DNA of 64,000 bases from positions 124,001 through 188,000 of the forward strand of contig CAXTIG010000004.1 in assembly GCA_964244295.1 (NCBI GenBank), in the 5' to 3' direction. The notes under the pieces are model-generated. The model was not told the DNA's origin. It saw only the letters and a list, made by a program, of their open reading frames with translations, and ran no database searches. The translations under genes were made by a program, and so were the position numbers. Shown one piece after another: positions 1 to 9,023 of the stretch. Within the stretch, counting starts at the first letter, position 1, and each line of letters begins with the position of its first letter. This DNA is from JAJAZB01 sp964244295 (GTDB lineage: Bacteria > Bacteroidota > Bacteroidia > Cytophagales > Spirosomataceae).

Positions 1-2094
1 TTTCAGGTGAATTGCCGCCCGTTCCGCCTCGTCGGCCAGCGAGTAGGCGGCTTGGTGGACGCGGTCGTGCGAGAACTCAAATTCAATTTTAAAGCCCGGT
101 TCATTCCGCAGGATGTCGGCGTACTGGTAGGCCTCGCCCACGGGCGACACCAGCCCTTCTTCGGTGGCGGTCCAGAGGGCTTTCATCGTTTCCTTCGGCG
201 TTTTTTCGGTCAACAAAGCCAGCAGGTTCAACTCAAAAAGTCCCCCGACGCAGGCCGCGATTTTCAGGGCCGTCTGCGTGGCCGGGGGCAGGAGAATCAT
301 CCGCGAGAGCAGCAAATCCACCACGTTGTCGGTAATGGTCTGCCGCCGGATTTTCTCAAAATCCACCTCCCACTGCCGCCGCAGGGGACTGAACTGAATC
401 ATCCCAATCTGGTTGAGCGACTTCAGAAATTCAAGGGTAAAAAACGCATTACCCCCGGTTTTGGAAAACACCAGTTCGGTCAGGGCCTGCCCCGTCGATT
501 CGTCGGTCTGCAACGATTCGCGGATGAGTTGGAACAAGTGCTCTTCGCGCAGCGGACGCAGGGCGATGCGGTTGAGCACGGCCCCGGCTTCCTGGGCGGC
601 ATCGAGCAGGTTGAGCAGCGGGTGCCCGGCGCTCACCTCGTTGTCGCGGTAGGCCCCGATCACCAGCAGACAAGTCTGGCTCACGTCGGTCACGAGCAGG
701 TGGATAAGGTGCAGCGAAGCGGCATCGGCCCATTGCAGGTCGTCGAGAAACAGCACGAAGGGGTGCTCCGGCTTGGCAATGGCCCGGATGAAGTTGGAAA
801 ACGTCAGGTTGAAGCGGTTGGTGGCTTCCTGACTTTCCAGCCGGGGCACCGCTGGCTGCGGCCCGAGCAGGATTTCGAGTTCGGGAATCAACTCGAGCAG
901 CACCTGCCCGTTGTCGCCCAGGCTGGTCTGAATCCGCTCGCGCCAGCGGGCCAGGGTATCGGGGCGCTCGGTGAGGAGCAGCTTACAAAATTCGCTCAGG
1001 GCCTGTTTGAAAGCAAAATAGGGCAGGTTGCGCTGGTACTGGTCGAATTTTCCCCCGACGAAATAGCCCCGTTTTTCGGTAACGGGTTTGTAAATCTCGG
1101 CGATGAGCGCCGTTTTCCCCACCCCCGAATAGCCCCCCACCAGAAACAACTCGACGCTGCCCCGGCTGATGCGGTCGAAGGCCTTGAGCAGGGTTTTCAC
1201 CTCCTCGTAGCGCCCGTAGAGTTTTTGCGGAATCTGGAATTTTCCCGAAAAATCGGCCTTGCCCAACTCGAAGGCGTCGATGCGGCCTTTTTCGAGCAAT
1301 TGGGTCAGGCAGTAATCGAGGTCGGCCTTCAGGCCCTGTGCCGACTGGTAGCGCTCCTCGGCGTTTTTCGCTAGCAGTTTGGCGACTAAGTTCGCCAGGG
1401 CTTCGGGCACTGCCGGGTTGAGGTGGTGCGCCAGGGGCGGATTGCGGGCGATGTGCGCGTGAACGAGTTCGAGCGGGTCGGTGGCCTGAAAGGGCAACTG
1501 CCCCGTGAGCACCAGAAACAGCGTGACGCCCAGCGAGTAAAAATCCGAACGGCGATCCACCTTGCGGTTGAGCCGCCCGGTTTGCTCCGGCGAAAGGTGC
1601 GTGAGGCGGCCCTTGATGCGCTCCGGGTTGCCCAGGTGGTTCGCCATCAAATCGAGGCGGACGGCGATGCCGAAGTCGATCAGGACGGGGGCCTGCTCGG
1701 CCTCAACCCAGAGGATGTTTTGATCGTGCAGGTCTTTGTGGATGATGCCCCGCTCGTGGAGCCGTCCGAGGGTATCGGCCACCGTGCTGAAGAGGCGCAG
1801 CACGGTTTCGAGCGGGCGGTTCTGCCCCACAAACGCCTCCCCCAGGGTTTGCCCGTCGATGTACTCCAGCAGGAGCGAATACTGCCCGTTTTCGCGGCTG
1901 AGGGCGAAAGCCTTCCGCACGCCGGGGAGTTGGAGGGCTTTGGTGTACTCGAATTCGTTGGTGAATTGCAGAATCTGGTCGGGGTCGGGCGCGACGGCCC
2001 GCAGCACCTTGCGGATGCGCGGGCCGTCGGGGCTTTCTTCCCGGTAAATCAGCGTTTCCTCACTTTCGTACAGCAAACGGGACGCGGGCTTCAT
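1..2094 (-). CDS. Serine/threonine kinase-AAA ATPase signalling protein (3' part outside window)
   Basis: Open from an ATG at 2094 to the window edge (698 codons), so the C-terminus is missing. Residues 1 to about 270 are a eukaryotic-type protein kinase: the catalytic loop is HKDLHDQN (H119-N126) and DFG is at 140-142. A linker leads to a large AAA/STAND-type ATPase with Walker A GGYSGVGKT (K327) and Walker B VLFLDDLQW (about 446-454). Family members with this kinase-AAA order usually continue into a GAF domain and a histidine kinase and reach 1700 residues or more, so the visible part is probably less than half. The His-Lys-Asp-Leu-His version of the loop is typical of this multidomain family rather than of PknB. 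It lies downstream of the methyltransferase gene, separated by a palindromic repeat. The kinase-ATPase assignment is firm; the missing C-terminal output domain is inferred. Confidence 0.9.
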   Translation of the reverse strand, partial: MKPASRLLYESEETLIYREESPDGPRIRKVLRAVAPDPDQILQFTNEFEYTKALQLPGVRKAFALSRENGQYSLLLEYIDGQTLGEAFVGQNRPLETVLRLFSTVADTLGRLHERGIIHKDLHDQNILWVEAEQAPVLIDFGIAVRLDLMANHLGNPERIKGRLTHLSPEQTGRLNRKVDRRSDFYSLGVTLFLVLTGQLPFQATDPLELVHAHIARNPPLAHHLNPAVPEALANLVAKLLAKNAEERYQSAQGLKADLDYCLTQLLEKGRIDAFELGKADFSGKFQIPQKLYGRYEEVKTLLKAFDRISRGSVELFLVGGYSGVGKTALIAEIYKPVTEKRGYFVGGKFDQYQRNLPYFAFKQALSEFCKLLLTERPDTLARWRERIQTSLGDNGQVLLELIPELEILLGPQPAVPRLESQEATNRFNLTFSNFIRAIAKPEHPFVLFLDDLQWADAASLHLIHLLVTDVSQTCLLVIGAYRDNEVSAGHPLLNLLDAAQEAGAVLNRIALRPLREEHLFQLIRESLQTDESTGQALTELVFSKTGGNAFFTLEFLKSLNQIGMIQFSPLRRQWEVDFEKIRRQTITDNVVDLLLSRMILLPPATQTALKIAACVGGLFELNLLALLTEKTPKETMKALWTATEEGLVSPVGEAYQYADILRNEPGFKIEFEFSHDRVHQAAYSLADEAERAAIHLK

Positions 2095-2193
2095 GGGGAT
2101 TTCAGTAGGGTTGTTTCATTGGGCGGGGTTGGTGTGGGTTGGAGATTCTAAAGGTAGGGGAAATAGGGAAATGAATCGTAAAACCTTCCCCAG

Positions 2194-2410
2194 CGCGTCA
2201 TTGCGAGCGTCAATTACCCCGTCATTGCGAGGAGGGCGCGTAGCGACCCGCAGCGGCGGACCGTGACGAAGCAATCCCCTCCCGGAGACCGAGAGAGCTA
2301 AAACCAAGTCACTTGCTCAACGCTATTTCGGTCTCCGGGAGGGGATTGCTTCGCTCCGGCCCCCATCCCTCGCTCCGCTCGTGCTGGTGGCCTCCGCTCG
2401 CAATGACGGG
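2194..2410. repeat. Family 1 long palindromic repeat (GTCATTGCGAG type), copy a
   Basis: Imperfect inverted repeat. The outer arms carry GTCATTGCGAG / CTCGCAATGACG and the inner arms GAAGCAATCCCCTCCCGGAG / CTCCGGGAGGGGATTGCTTC, around a core containing AAAACCAAGT. The same arms and core recur at 3381-3575, 8771-8990 and 18789-19010. It fills most of the 336-base gap between the kinase and methyltransferase genes; I see no gene here. Confidence 0.9.
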
Positions 2411-2430
2411 GCCGGGGGCCTTTAGGTTTT

Positions 2431-3324
2431 TCAACTCCCCGGCTTTTCCCCGTAAAAAAAAAGGTACTGCCAAAGCCCCTGCCGGTAGGCCCGGTACTGG
2501 TAGTACGTGGACCAGGTGTTGGCCGTCTGCGTAGCGCTGCGCAAGCCCAGGGCCTGCGACAGGGTGGTGATGACGAGGCCGGGGAAAAACGAGTAGTACA
2601 GCCGCCGGATGCTTTTCAACACGCGGCTGGTCACGTCTTCGCGCTGCCGGTTTACGAAACCCACTGCCGCCAGCTTCTCCCAGAATTCCTCCCGGTCAGC
2701 GTAGCTTTTGATGGCCCAGGTGCGGGTCCATTTTTCCATCAACTCGGCCTGTGGGGTGTTAGCAACGACTTCATTGCTGAAAAAATCGGCCACTACGAGC
2801 CGCCCGCCGGGCTTGAGCAGCCGGAACGCTTCCCGCAGAAAATCGGCCTTGTCGTGGGCGTAACACACGCTTTCGATGCCCCAGACCACGTCGAACGAAG
2901 CGTCCGGAAACCCGGTAGCCAGGTAGTTTTGCCGCTCAAATTCGCAGGCTTCGGACACGCCGTGCCGGGCGGCGTTTTCCCGGCAGGTCTGCACCTGCTT
3001 GTCGCTGAGGGTGATGCCCACAGTTTGGCAGCCGTAGTTTTTAGCCAAAAAAATCGAGGCCCCGCCCACGCCGCAGCCCGCGTCGAGCACCCGGTCGGTG
3101 GGGCCGATGCGGGCCAGTTCGGCCAGTTTGCGGTTCATGTTGCTCAGCGCGTCGCGGAGGCGGGGTGTGCTTTCGTCCCAGTACCCGTAGTGCATGCACA
3201 TCTGCGACTTCAGGTGCCAGACGATCTCGTAATCCACCTGGCACTGGTCGTAGTACCGGACGATTTCGGCTTCGTTGAGTTCGGGGGCGGCTTTTTTTTC
3301 AGGGACAGGGAGAGGTAGGGGCAT
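2431..3324 (-). CDS. Class I SAM-dependent methyltransferase
   Basis: Predicted 297-residue soluble methyltransferase. SAM-binding motif I (VLDAGCGVGGAS) is at about residues 79-90, followed by VGITLSDKQ (the acidic end of strand 2), a motif around SFDVVWGIESVCYA and a post-motif LLKPGGRLVVADFF. This order is typical of small-molecule methyltransferases of the tocopherol/sterol/glycine-sarcosine group, but the substrate cannot be read from sequence. The frame stays open upstream to 3528, but that extension runs through palindromic repeat b, so I chose the ATG at 3324 (protein starts MPLPLPVPEK). It lies between the oxygenase gene and the kinase gene on the same strand, and may modify a lipid or isoprenoid product of the neighbouring oxygenase; that link is only contextual. 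Confidence 0.88.
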   Translation of the reverse strand: MPLPLPVPEKKAAPELNEAEIVRYYDQCQVDYEIVWHLKSQMCMHYGYWDESTPRLRDALSNMNRKLAELARIGPTDRVLDAGCGVGGASIFLAKNYGCQTVGITLSDKQVQTCRENAARHGVSEACEFERQNYLATGFPDASFDVVWGIESVCYAHDKADFLREAFRLLKPGGRLVVADFFSNEVVANTPQAELMEKWTRTWAIKSYADREEFWEKLAAVGFVNRQREDVTSRVLKSIRRLYYSFFPGLVITTLSQALGLRSATQTANTWSTYYQYRAYRQGLWQYLFFYGEKPGS

Positions 3325-3380
3325 AAGAGGAGGTGGGTGGGTAGGGGTGGAAATCAGGGGTTTTTCTAAAAGAAAGAATA

Positions 3381-3575
3381 CCGCGTCATTGCGAGCGAAG
3401 GCGGACGAAACGAGCGAAGCGAGGGTCGGCTGCCGGAGCGAAGCAATCCCCTCCCGGAGACCAAAATAGTCAAAACCAAGTACTTGCCTGAAGCTATCTC
3501 GGTCTCCGGGAGGGGATTGCTTCGTCACGGTCCGCCGCTGCGGGTCGCTTCGCTCCCTCCTCGCAATGACGCGCG
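3381..3575. repeat. Family 1 long palindromic repeat, copy b
   Basis: Same arms as the copy at 2194 (GCGTCATTGCGAGCG and AAGCAATCCCCTCCCGGAGACC with their complements). The core reads AAAACCAAGTACTTGCCTG, nearly identical to the cores of copies a, c and d although it is not itself part of the stem. It lies between the methyltransferase start and the oxygenase stop. Confidence 0.9.
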
Positions 3576-3609
3576 AAAAGGCTCATTTGACTACACTCGA
3601 AATCGCAAC

Positions 3610-5553
3610 CTACGTCCGCTCCCCCGCCAGCACCCCATCCATCTTCGCCGCCGCCGAGCGATCCATGCCTTCTTCGGGAAATTCGCGCCGGGCCAGGCGC
3701 TGCAACACCGGGCGCAGCGGCCAGGGCGGGGCCACGATTCGCTCGACCTGCGCCAGCACGAGGGCCTGCGGCGCGGTTTCGTTTTCGGAAAAAACACGCC
3801 CAGCTTCGGCCAGAAATCCATCGAAGGCCCCCGCTTCCCAGCGCCGGGCCGGGCCGCTGACCAGATCCAGCAGCGCCTCGGTCGGATAGGCCCGGTCGAG
3901 TTGGGCGCTCAAGTCGGCGTACACGCGGCGAAACAGGGTGGCGAGTTGCCGGTACGCCGGCCCGAGCTCCGAGCCTTGCGCCGCCGCGACCTGGGGCAGG
4001 TCGTAGCCCAGCGATACCGCCGCCGCTGCGTACACGACCTGATCGAGACTGAGCCGGGTCGTGGCTAACCCGAATACCCGCTGCCAGGCTTCGGGGGCGC
4101 TGCTGCGCTGGGGTTCTGCCGCCAGAAAACGATCGAGGGTTTTCGTGAAAATTCCCTCTACCCGCGCCGGGTCGGCGAAGGGTTCCGCCGGGAGGCGCTG
4201 GGCCATCCGGCGGAGGGTGATCGTAAAAAATCCCAGCGGATTGTTCTCCCGTTTAAACTGCAACGTCAGGTCCTCCAGCGCGGCAATGGCCCCGGTCAGG
4301 GTTCGGGCGGGAGAAAATTCGACGCTCGCCGGGCGGTCGGGCAAGACCGTGTCGGTGAGCGAGGCGGGCGTGACGAATTGCCGATCGGCGCTGGTGTTGA
4401 CCAGGTTCAGGAACGTGTCCACGCTGCCGTTGATGACCGTCCGGGCGAGGAGTTTGAGGAGCAAATTCCGCTCGGCGGCTTCGTCGAGGTGCTGGCCTTT
4501 CAGCCGCAGGCCCGCATCCGCCGCCGCTGCCTCTTCCGCCGTCTGGCCGGGTTTTTCCGGAATTCGCAGTAAATCGGCGGAGGCATCGCCCACAAAAAAC
4601 CGCATCAGCCGGGGCGTAAACGTTTTTTTGAACGGCCCGACCGAAAATTTATCGTCCAGAAACAGGATGCAGGCTTCGGTCAGTTCGGTGCCTTCCACCG
4701 AGGGTTCGGCCTGCCGGGTCATCATCCGGTCGAGCAGGTACAGCCCGTCGGCCTGGTTGCGGGCGATGAGGTCGTCCTGAATGCCCAGCACGTGCCCCGC
4801 CACCTGCCAGAGGTGCAGGTAGCAGTCCTCCTGCTCCGGCGACACGTCGATGCCCAGTTGGCGCAGCCCTTCGACGATGGTGGTGCCGAAGGTAATCAAA
4901 CCCAGGGCGAGGTCTTCCTGGTTGATGGGTTCGCCCATTTCTGCCACGTCCCAGGGTACGTTCTGGCCGGTTTCCAAAATGTCCAAGCCGTGCTGTTTGG
5001 TGTAAAAGCGGATGGCCGCGTGCATCAGTCGCACTTTCTGGATGGTCACGATGGCGTTGCCCGTCACGTCGAAGCCGTTGGCCGTGAGAAGGTTATCGAC
5101 AAACTGCGCCGTTTCGTAGAGCCGCCGGGTGAAGGGCCGCAGCGAGCCGTCGCGCACGAGCATCCGCCCCGCCTGGTGGAGCACCTTCGCGCCCTTGCGG
5201 CAGGTGTAGCTGATGGGCAGCGATTTGCAGTGGAGGATGAGCAGGATTTTTGGCAAATGTTCCTCGAACAACACCGTGGCGAAGTTGACCCGGTCGAGGT
5301 CGGCCCAGTCGGGCAGCCGCGCCGACTGGCTGAAGTAGGTGCGGAGCGCCTCCTGCACCGCCGGGTGCAGCCCCGCAAACGTGACCTCGGTGTAGGTGTT
5401 GTTGCGGGCCAGGAGCCGGAAAAGCTGGTCCACTTCGGCCCGCTGGCTGTACTGCCCGATGGCCGTAATCACCGCGTCGGCCAGCGGGTCGCCGATTTTA
5501 CGCTTGGCGTCGAGAAATTCATCGGTCCAGAGGGTGGGTACGGGTGGGGTCAT
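3610..5553 (-). CDS. MpaB / latex-clearing-protein-like oxygenase (DUF2236)
   Basis: Predicted 647-residue protein. Residues 1 to about 330 match the oxygenase MpaB family (DUF2236), which includes the haem b rubber oxygenase Lcp and the fungal mycophenolate oxygenase. Family-type stretches seen are CRKGAKVLHQAGRML, the histidine in RLMHAAIRF (about 177), MGEPINQEDL and YLHLWQVAGHVLGI (about 245-260). The remaining 300 residues form an alpha-helical, Ala/Leu/Arg-rich extension I do not recognise. No signal peptide is evident. The frame is open to 5664, but that extension enters a palindromic repeat, so the ATG at 5553 was chosen. Oxidative cleavage of an isoprenoid or other hydrophobic substrate is the family expectation; the real substrate is unknown. 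Confidence 0.82.
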   Translation of the reverse strand: MTPPVPTLWTDEFLDAKRKIGDPLADAVITAIGQYSQRAEVDQLFRLLARNNTYTEVTFAGLHPAVQEALRTYFSQSARLPDWADLDRVNFATVLFEEHLPKILLILHCKSLPISYTCRKGAKVLHQAGRMLVRDGSLRPFTRRLYETAQFVDNLLTANGFDVTGNAIVTIQKVRLMHAAIRFYTKQHGLDILETGQNVPWDVAEMGEPINQEDLALGLITFGTTIVEGLRQLGIDVSPEQEDCYLHLWQVAGHVLGIQDDLIARNQADGLYLLDRMMTRQAEPSVEGTELTEACILFLDDKFSVGPFKKTFTPRLMRFFVGDASADLLRIPEKPGQTAEEAAAADAGLRLKGQHLDEAAERNLLLKLLARTVINGSVDTFLNLVNTSADRQFVTPASLTDTVLPDRPASVEFSPARTLTGAIAALEDLTLQFKRENNPLGFFTITLRRMAQRLPAEPFADPARVEGIFTKTLDRFLAAEPQRSSAPEAWQRVFGLATTRLSLDQVVYAAAAVSLGYDLPQVAAAQGSELGPAYRQLATLFRRVYADLSAQLDRAYPTEALLDLVSGPARRWEAGAFDGFLAEAGRVFSENETAPQALVLAQVERIVAPPWPLRPVLQRLARREFPEEGMDRSAAAKMDGVLAGERT

Positions 5554-5592
5554 GGGTGGGGAGGTTGAGATTCCTAAATGTTTTTTTGCGAA

Positions 5593-5706
5593 GGTCACCC
5601 TGAGCGGAACGGTCCGCCGCTGCGGTCGAAGGGTGTGCGGCTGGTCAGCGCTGGCCCACCGCACACCCTTCGACCGCAGCGGCGGACCGTTCCGCTCAGG
5701 GTGACC
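5593..5706. repeat. Family 2 palindrome (GTCACCCTGAGCGGA type), copy a
   Basis: Near-perfect inverted repeat of about 50-base arms: GGTCACCCTGAGCGGAACGG and CCGCTGCGGTCGAAGGGTGTG, then their complements. It overlaps the last codons of the caspase-NTPase gene (stop at 5696), so the CCCTGA at the repeat edge supplies that stop codon. A related multi-arm copy lies at 12404-12540. Confidence 0.9.
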
Positions 5707-8700
5707 CCCGCGTGACTAAACCGCTGCGCGTTGGCCCGGCGGGACTCACCCGCTGATTGAGGTACGCCTCCACCGCCCGGCCCATGTCGGCGTACTTGCG
5801 GGCCAGGGCGGGTTGCTGGTTGAGTTCGTAGCTTTCGCTGATGTCCTGACTGCTGGTTTTCAGGTTTTTAAGTTGAATACTCGTCACGTTGAGGCCGCCG
5901 CTGGCCTGGTCGTTGAGGGCGTTCCAGTTGTTTTTAAAATCATCGGGAAATACGTCCTGGGCGGTCGCCAGTTTTTGTTCCACCTCCCGGTAAAGCTGGT
6001 GCGCCTGCACGAATACCGGGTACTGCTGGCACAGCGCGGCCACTTCGGGCACGGCCCCTCGAAAGGGCTCCCGCGCCAGACTGTCTGCTTTTCTCAGCCG
6101 ACCATTCACGAAGCGGTACACGGCTTCCTGCTGCCGGGTCAGAGCGGTTCGGCGGGCGGCTTGCTGGCGGATGCCCGCAAAAAACGGCTTCAGGCTATCG
6201 GGGCTGATGGGTTGGCTTTTCACCACCAAGCCATCCGCCAGGCCGTACTGGCGGATGGCTTCCGTAAACGAGTTGCCCAGGGCCAGGCGGTCTCCTGAGT
6301 TGAGCATCGCGGTGATGCTGTTCTGAAGTTGCGTCAGGGCGGCGCGTTGCCGGGCCAGTTCGGCCTGGCGTTCCGCTTCGAGGTTGATTTCCAACACCAC
6401 CGTACTGCTTGAAATCAGCGCCAGCAAAAAACCCAGCGTCAGCAGCCGGGTGCGGCGCACGCCCCCCAGGCTTTTCCGCAAAAACCGCCGCTCCGGATCC
6501 GACACCCAGGCCAGCGAGCCGAAGTTCCGCCGGAACGTCAGAAACACCCAAAAATACGTGCGTCCGCTGAATCCCAGCGCACTGCGCAGCCATTGCCAGC
6601 GCGAGTGCGTCTTCGTCAGGGCCTGGGCGGGACCGGGTTTGGTGGCCCGCAGCAGGCTGAGGAGTTGGGCGTTGGAGTACCGCGTGACCTCCGGATTCCG
6701 GTCGGTGGGGTTGCCCTGCCAGACCTCGTCGCGCTCGGCTTCGGGCGTTTTTTCCAGATCCGAAAGGCTCTGGGTTTGCAGCCCCGTGAAGTACCGGCGG
6801 GTGGCCTCGGCCAGTTCGACCCGCTGGGCGAGTTGCTCCGGGCGCAGGGCGCGGAAGGGTTCCCAGGCCAGGATGAGCGCCTCGTGGGCCAGTTCGCGAA
6901 ATTCGGCCTGGGGGCCGCTTTGCTTTACTTCGTTGATGAGGCGGTTTTTAGCCAAAAACTCCAGCAGCGCCCGGCGGGCTTCGTTCTGGGCCGGCTCGAA
7001 GAGCAGTTCGCCCGCCGTGACCCGCCGCCGGACGTACTCGCCGTTTTGAAACGTGACGAAACGCCGCAGCAGGTTTTGCCGGAATTCGTCGGAAATGGCC
7101 CCGCCCGACGCGGTGGTGACGGCCTTCAAATCCGATTCTTTTCCCTTCAGCACCGCCCCGATTTCCACGAAATCTTCTTCCTTGATGGTGCGGTCCTTCC
7201 GCCCGGCGCAGCGGCGGAACAGGTCGTCGAGCGTCAGCGAGAGCAGCGGCAGGGCGTTGGGGTAGAGGCGAAATTCGCGGATGATGCGGGCCACCAAACT
7301 CCGTTCGGGGTAGTAAAACCAGCCCATCCGCAGCGCCGGGGTGATGATGATGTCCTGCAAATCGTCCACGTCGAGCACGGGCACCGGGTACTGTTGCCAG
7401 CCGCCCGGCCGCAGGCTTTCGACCGCTTTTTTGAGCGGGTCGACAAATTCGATGCGGAGGGTGCCGAGGATGCCGCTCACCTTTTTTTGCTCGTACAACC
7501 CGAACAGGGTTTTGAAAAATGTCGGGATCAACGTCGCATCGCGGCGGTTGTCGGCCTGGGTGACGAGTTCCTCCAACTGATCGACCACCAGCACGGGCGG
7601 CGCGCCTTCGGGCGCGGGCACGGCGGCCAGGCTGGCGAGCGGGTCGAGGCCGGGCCGGATGATGAGCGGCTTCGGACTCAGGTGCGGCACCACGCCCGCC
7701 TTCACCAGCGACGATTTGCCGCTGCCCGACGCCCCCACCACCACCTGAAGCGGGTGTTCTCCGAATTGCGCGCAGCGTTCGCGGAGGTCTTTCACGGCCT
7801 GCTCGCGCCCGCAGAACAGGGCCGCGTCTTTGGGTTCGTACGACTGGAGGCCCTTGTAGGGATTCTGCGCGTCGCCGAGCGATTCCAGGCTGGCGTAGTC
7901 GAACGACTCGGTCAGAAACACGAACTCGCCGCCCTCGTGTTCGGGCAGGGTAAACACGCAGGTGTTTTGCTCGTGCTGCTGCCCCCCGGCGAGGCCGCTG
8001 AGGCGGCGGTGGATGTAGGTCTGAAGTTCGGCGATGGTGATCACCCCGTCGCGGTTGTCGACGGTGGCCGGGTCGTTCAGGGCCTGGCAGAGCACCTCGG
8101 CGAAGGGTGAGAGCGGGTTCGGCACCGGCGTGGCCGCGCCGCTCTGGTACGAGTCGAGGGCCTTCTGGTTGTAGGCAGTGGAGGTGTACACCTGCCGGGC
8201 CTGGTAGCGGGTGTAGTAGTCGAATTCTTCGAGTTTGATTTTCTTAAGCGGGGCCTCGGCCTCGTCGAGCAAATCGCGGAAGCGCGAGCTGGCCTGGCGA
8301 AACATCCCCGCGTAGCAACAATCGAGGATGAGCAGTACCTGTGGAAACCGCAACGCACTGACCGCCCCGGCAATAGCCTCCATCGAAATGGCGGTGGTTT
8401 CCAAGGCCCCCGCCTGCGCATCGACCGGCAGCACGTAACCCTGCACCGACTGCCGCTGGCCGTCCTCATCGCTCACTTCCACGCCTTTCCCGTGCCCGGC
8501 GAAGTAGAACACGAGTTGGGAGGTTTCCGGGTCGGGCAAGGTGGCGAGTTCGGCGAGCAGCGCCTCCATTTCGGCCCGGTCGGGGTTGTCGTAGCGTTTG
8601 CTCGTAAACCCGTACTGGCTGAGGGCCGAAGAAACGGCTTGCGTGTCCCGCAAGGGCGTTTCGAGCTTGTTGACGAACCGGTAGTCCTGCACCCCAATCA

Positions 8701-8734
8701 GGTAGGCGTACCGGTGCTGGAAGACGGTGGTCAT
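5696..8734 (-). CDS. Caspase-like (C14) peptidase fused to STAND-type NTPase with a membrane segment
   Basis: Predicted 1012 residues. The N-terminal C14 (metacaspase-like) domain has catalytic His81 in FAGHG and Cys140 in LDCCYAG. From about residue 310 comes a STAND NTPase: NPYKGLQSYEP, then Walker A GASGSGKSS (about 330-340), Walker B VLVVDQLEELV (about 378-390) and helical regulatory sequence. A single hydrophobic segment (LLTLGFLLALISSS, about 764-782) is followed by a coiled-coil-like stretch and a 200-residue helical C-terminus with no WD40 or TPR sensor. The frame is open to 8881 through palindromic repeat c; the ATG at 8734 begins MTTVFQHRYAYLIGVQDYR, a standard C14 N-terminus. Both catalytic residues and both nucleotide-binding motifs are intact. 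NTP-controlled proteolysis at the membrane is inferred from the domain order. Confidence 0.9.
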   Translation of the reverse strand: MTTVFQHRYAYLIGVQDYRFVNKLETPLRDTQAVSSALSQYGFTSKRYDNPDRAEMEALLAELATLPDPETSQLVFYFAGHGKGVEVSDEDGQRQSVQGYVLPVDAQAGALETTAISMEAIAGAVSALRFPQVLLILDCCYAGMFRQASSRFRDLLDEAEAPLKKIKLEEFDYYTRYQARQVYTSTAYNQKALDSYQSGAATPVPNPLSPFAEVLCQALNDPATVDNRDGVITIAELQTYIHRRLSGLAGGQQHEQNTCVFTLPEHEGGEFVFLTESFDYASLESLGDAQNPYKGLQSYEPKDAALFCGREQAVKDLRERCAQFGEHPLQVVVGASGSGKSSLVKAGVVPHLSPKPLIIRPGLDPLASLAAVPAPEGAPPVLVVDQLEELVTQADNRRDATLIPTFFKTLFGLYEQKKVSGILGTLRIEFVDPLKKAVESLRPGGWQQYPVPVLDVDDLQDIIITPALRMGWFYYPERSLVARIIREFRLYPNALPLLSLTLDDLFRRCAGRKDRTIKEEDFVEIGAVLKGKESDLKAVTTASGGAISDEFRQNLLRRFVTFQNGEYVRRRVTAGELLFEPAQNEARRALLEFLAKNRLINEVKQSGPQAEFRELAHEALILAWEPFRALRPEQLAQRVELAEATRRYFTGLQTQSLSDLEKTPEAERDEVWQGNPTDRNPEVTRYSNAQLLSLLRATKPGPAQALTKTHSRWQWLRSALGFSGRTYFWVFLTFRRNFGSLAWVSDPERRFLRKSLGGVRRTRLLTLGFLLALISSSTVVLEINLEAERQAELARQRAALTQLQNSITAMLNSGDRLALGNSFTEAIRQYGLADGLVVKSQPISPDSLKPFFAGIRQQAARRTALTRQQEAVYRFVNGRLRKADSLAREPFRGAVPEVAALCQQYPVFVQAHQLYREVEQKLATAQDVFPDDFKNNWNALNDQASGGLNVTSIQLKNLKTSSQDISESYELNQQPALARKYADMGRAVEAYLNQRVSPAGPTRSGLVTRGSP

Positions 8735-8770
8735 GGGGGTGTGGGTTTTATTGATGTCGTCTGCCCGACT

Positions 8771-8990
8771 CGTCATTGCGAGCGGAGGGTGAAAGGCCGC
8801 GCGAAGCAAGCGGTCCGCCGCTGCGGGCGTTTCACCCGAAGCGAAGCAATCCCCCATCGGTAGCCAGAGAGCTAAAGCCAAGTACCATTCTCGCCTGTAG
8901 CTATCTCGGTCTCCGGTAGGGGATTGCCGCGCTCCGGTAATCCAGTTTCGCTTCGCTTATCGGATTACCTCCGCTCGCAATGACGCGCTG
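8771..8990. repeat. Family 1 long palindromic repeat, copy c
   Basis: GTCATTGCGAGCGGAGG...GAAGCAATCCCC arms with their complements ending CTCGCAATGACGCG; the core contains AAAGCCAAGTACC. The middle is less exact than in copies a and b (GGTAGCCAGAG against CTCGGTCTCCGGTAGG). It occupies most of 8735-9023, the space between the caspase-NTPase start and the propeller gene stop; nothing else is visible there. Confidence 0.88.
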
Positions 8991-9023
8991 GGGAGGGTTA
9001 CTGCTCATTATTTTTTTGTTCAC

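Noticed and set aside
7..1374. Open plus-strand frame of 455 codons opposite the kinase-AAA gene
   Set aside because: Shadow of the minus-strand gene, whose frame gives kinase and Walker motifs; the plus-strand translation is rich in Gly, Arg, His and Gln with no domain.
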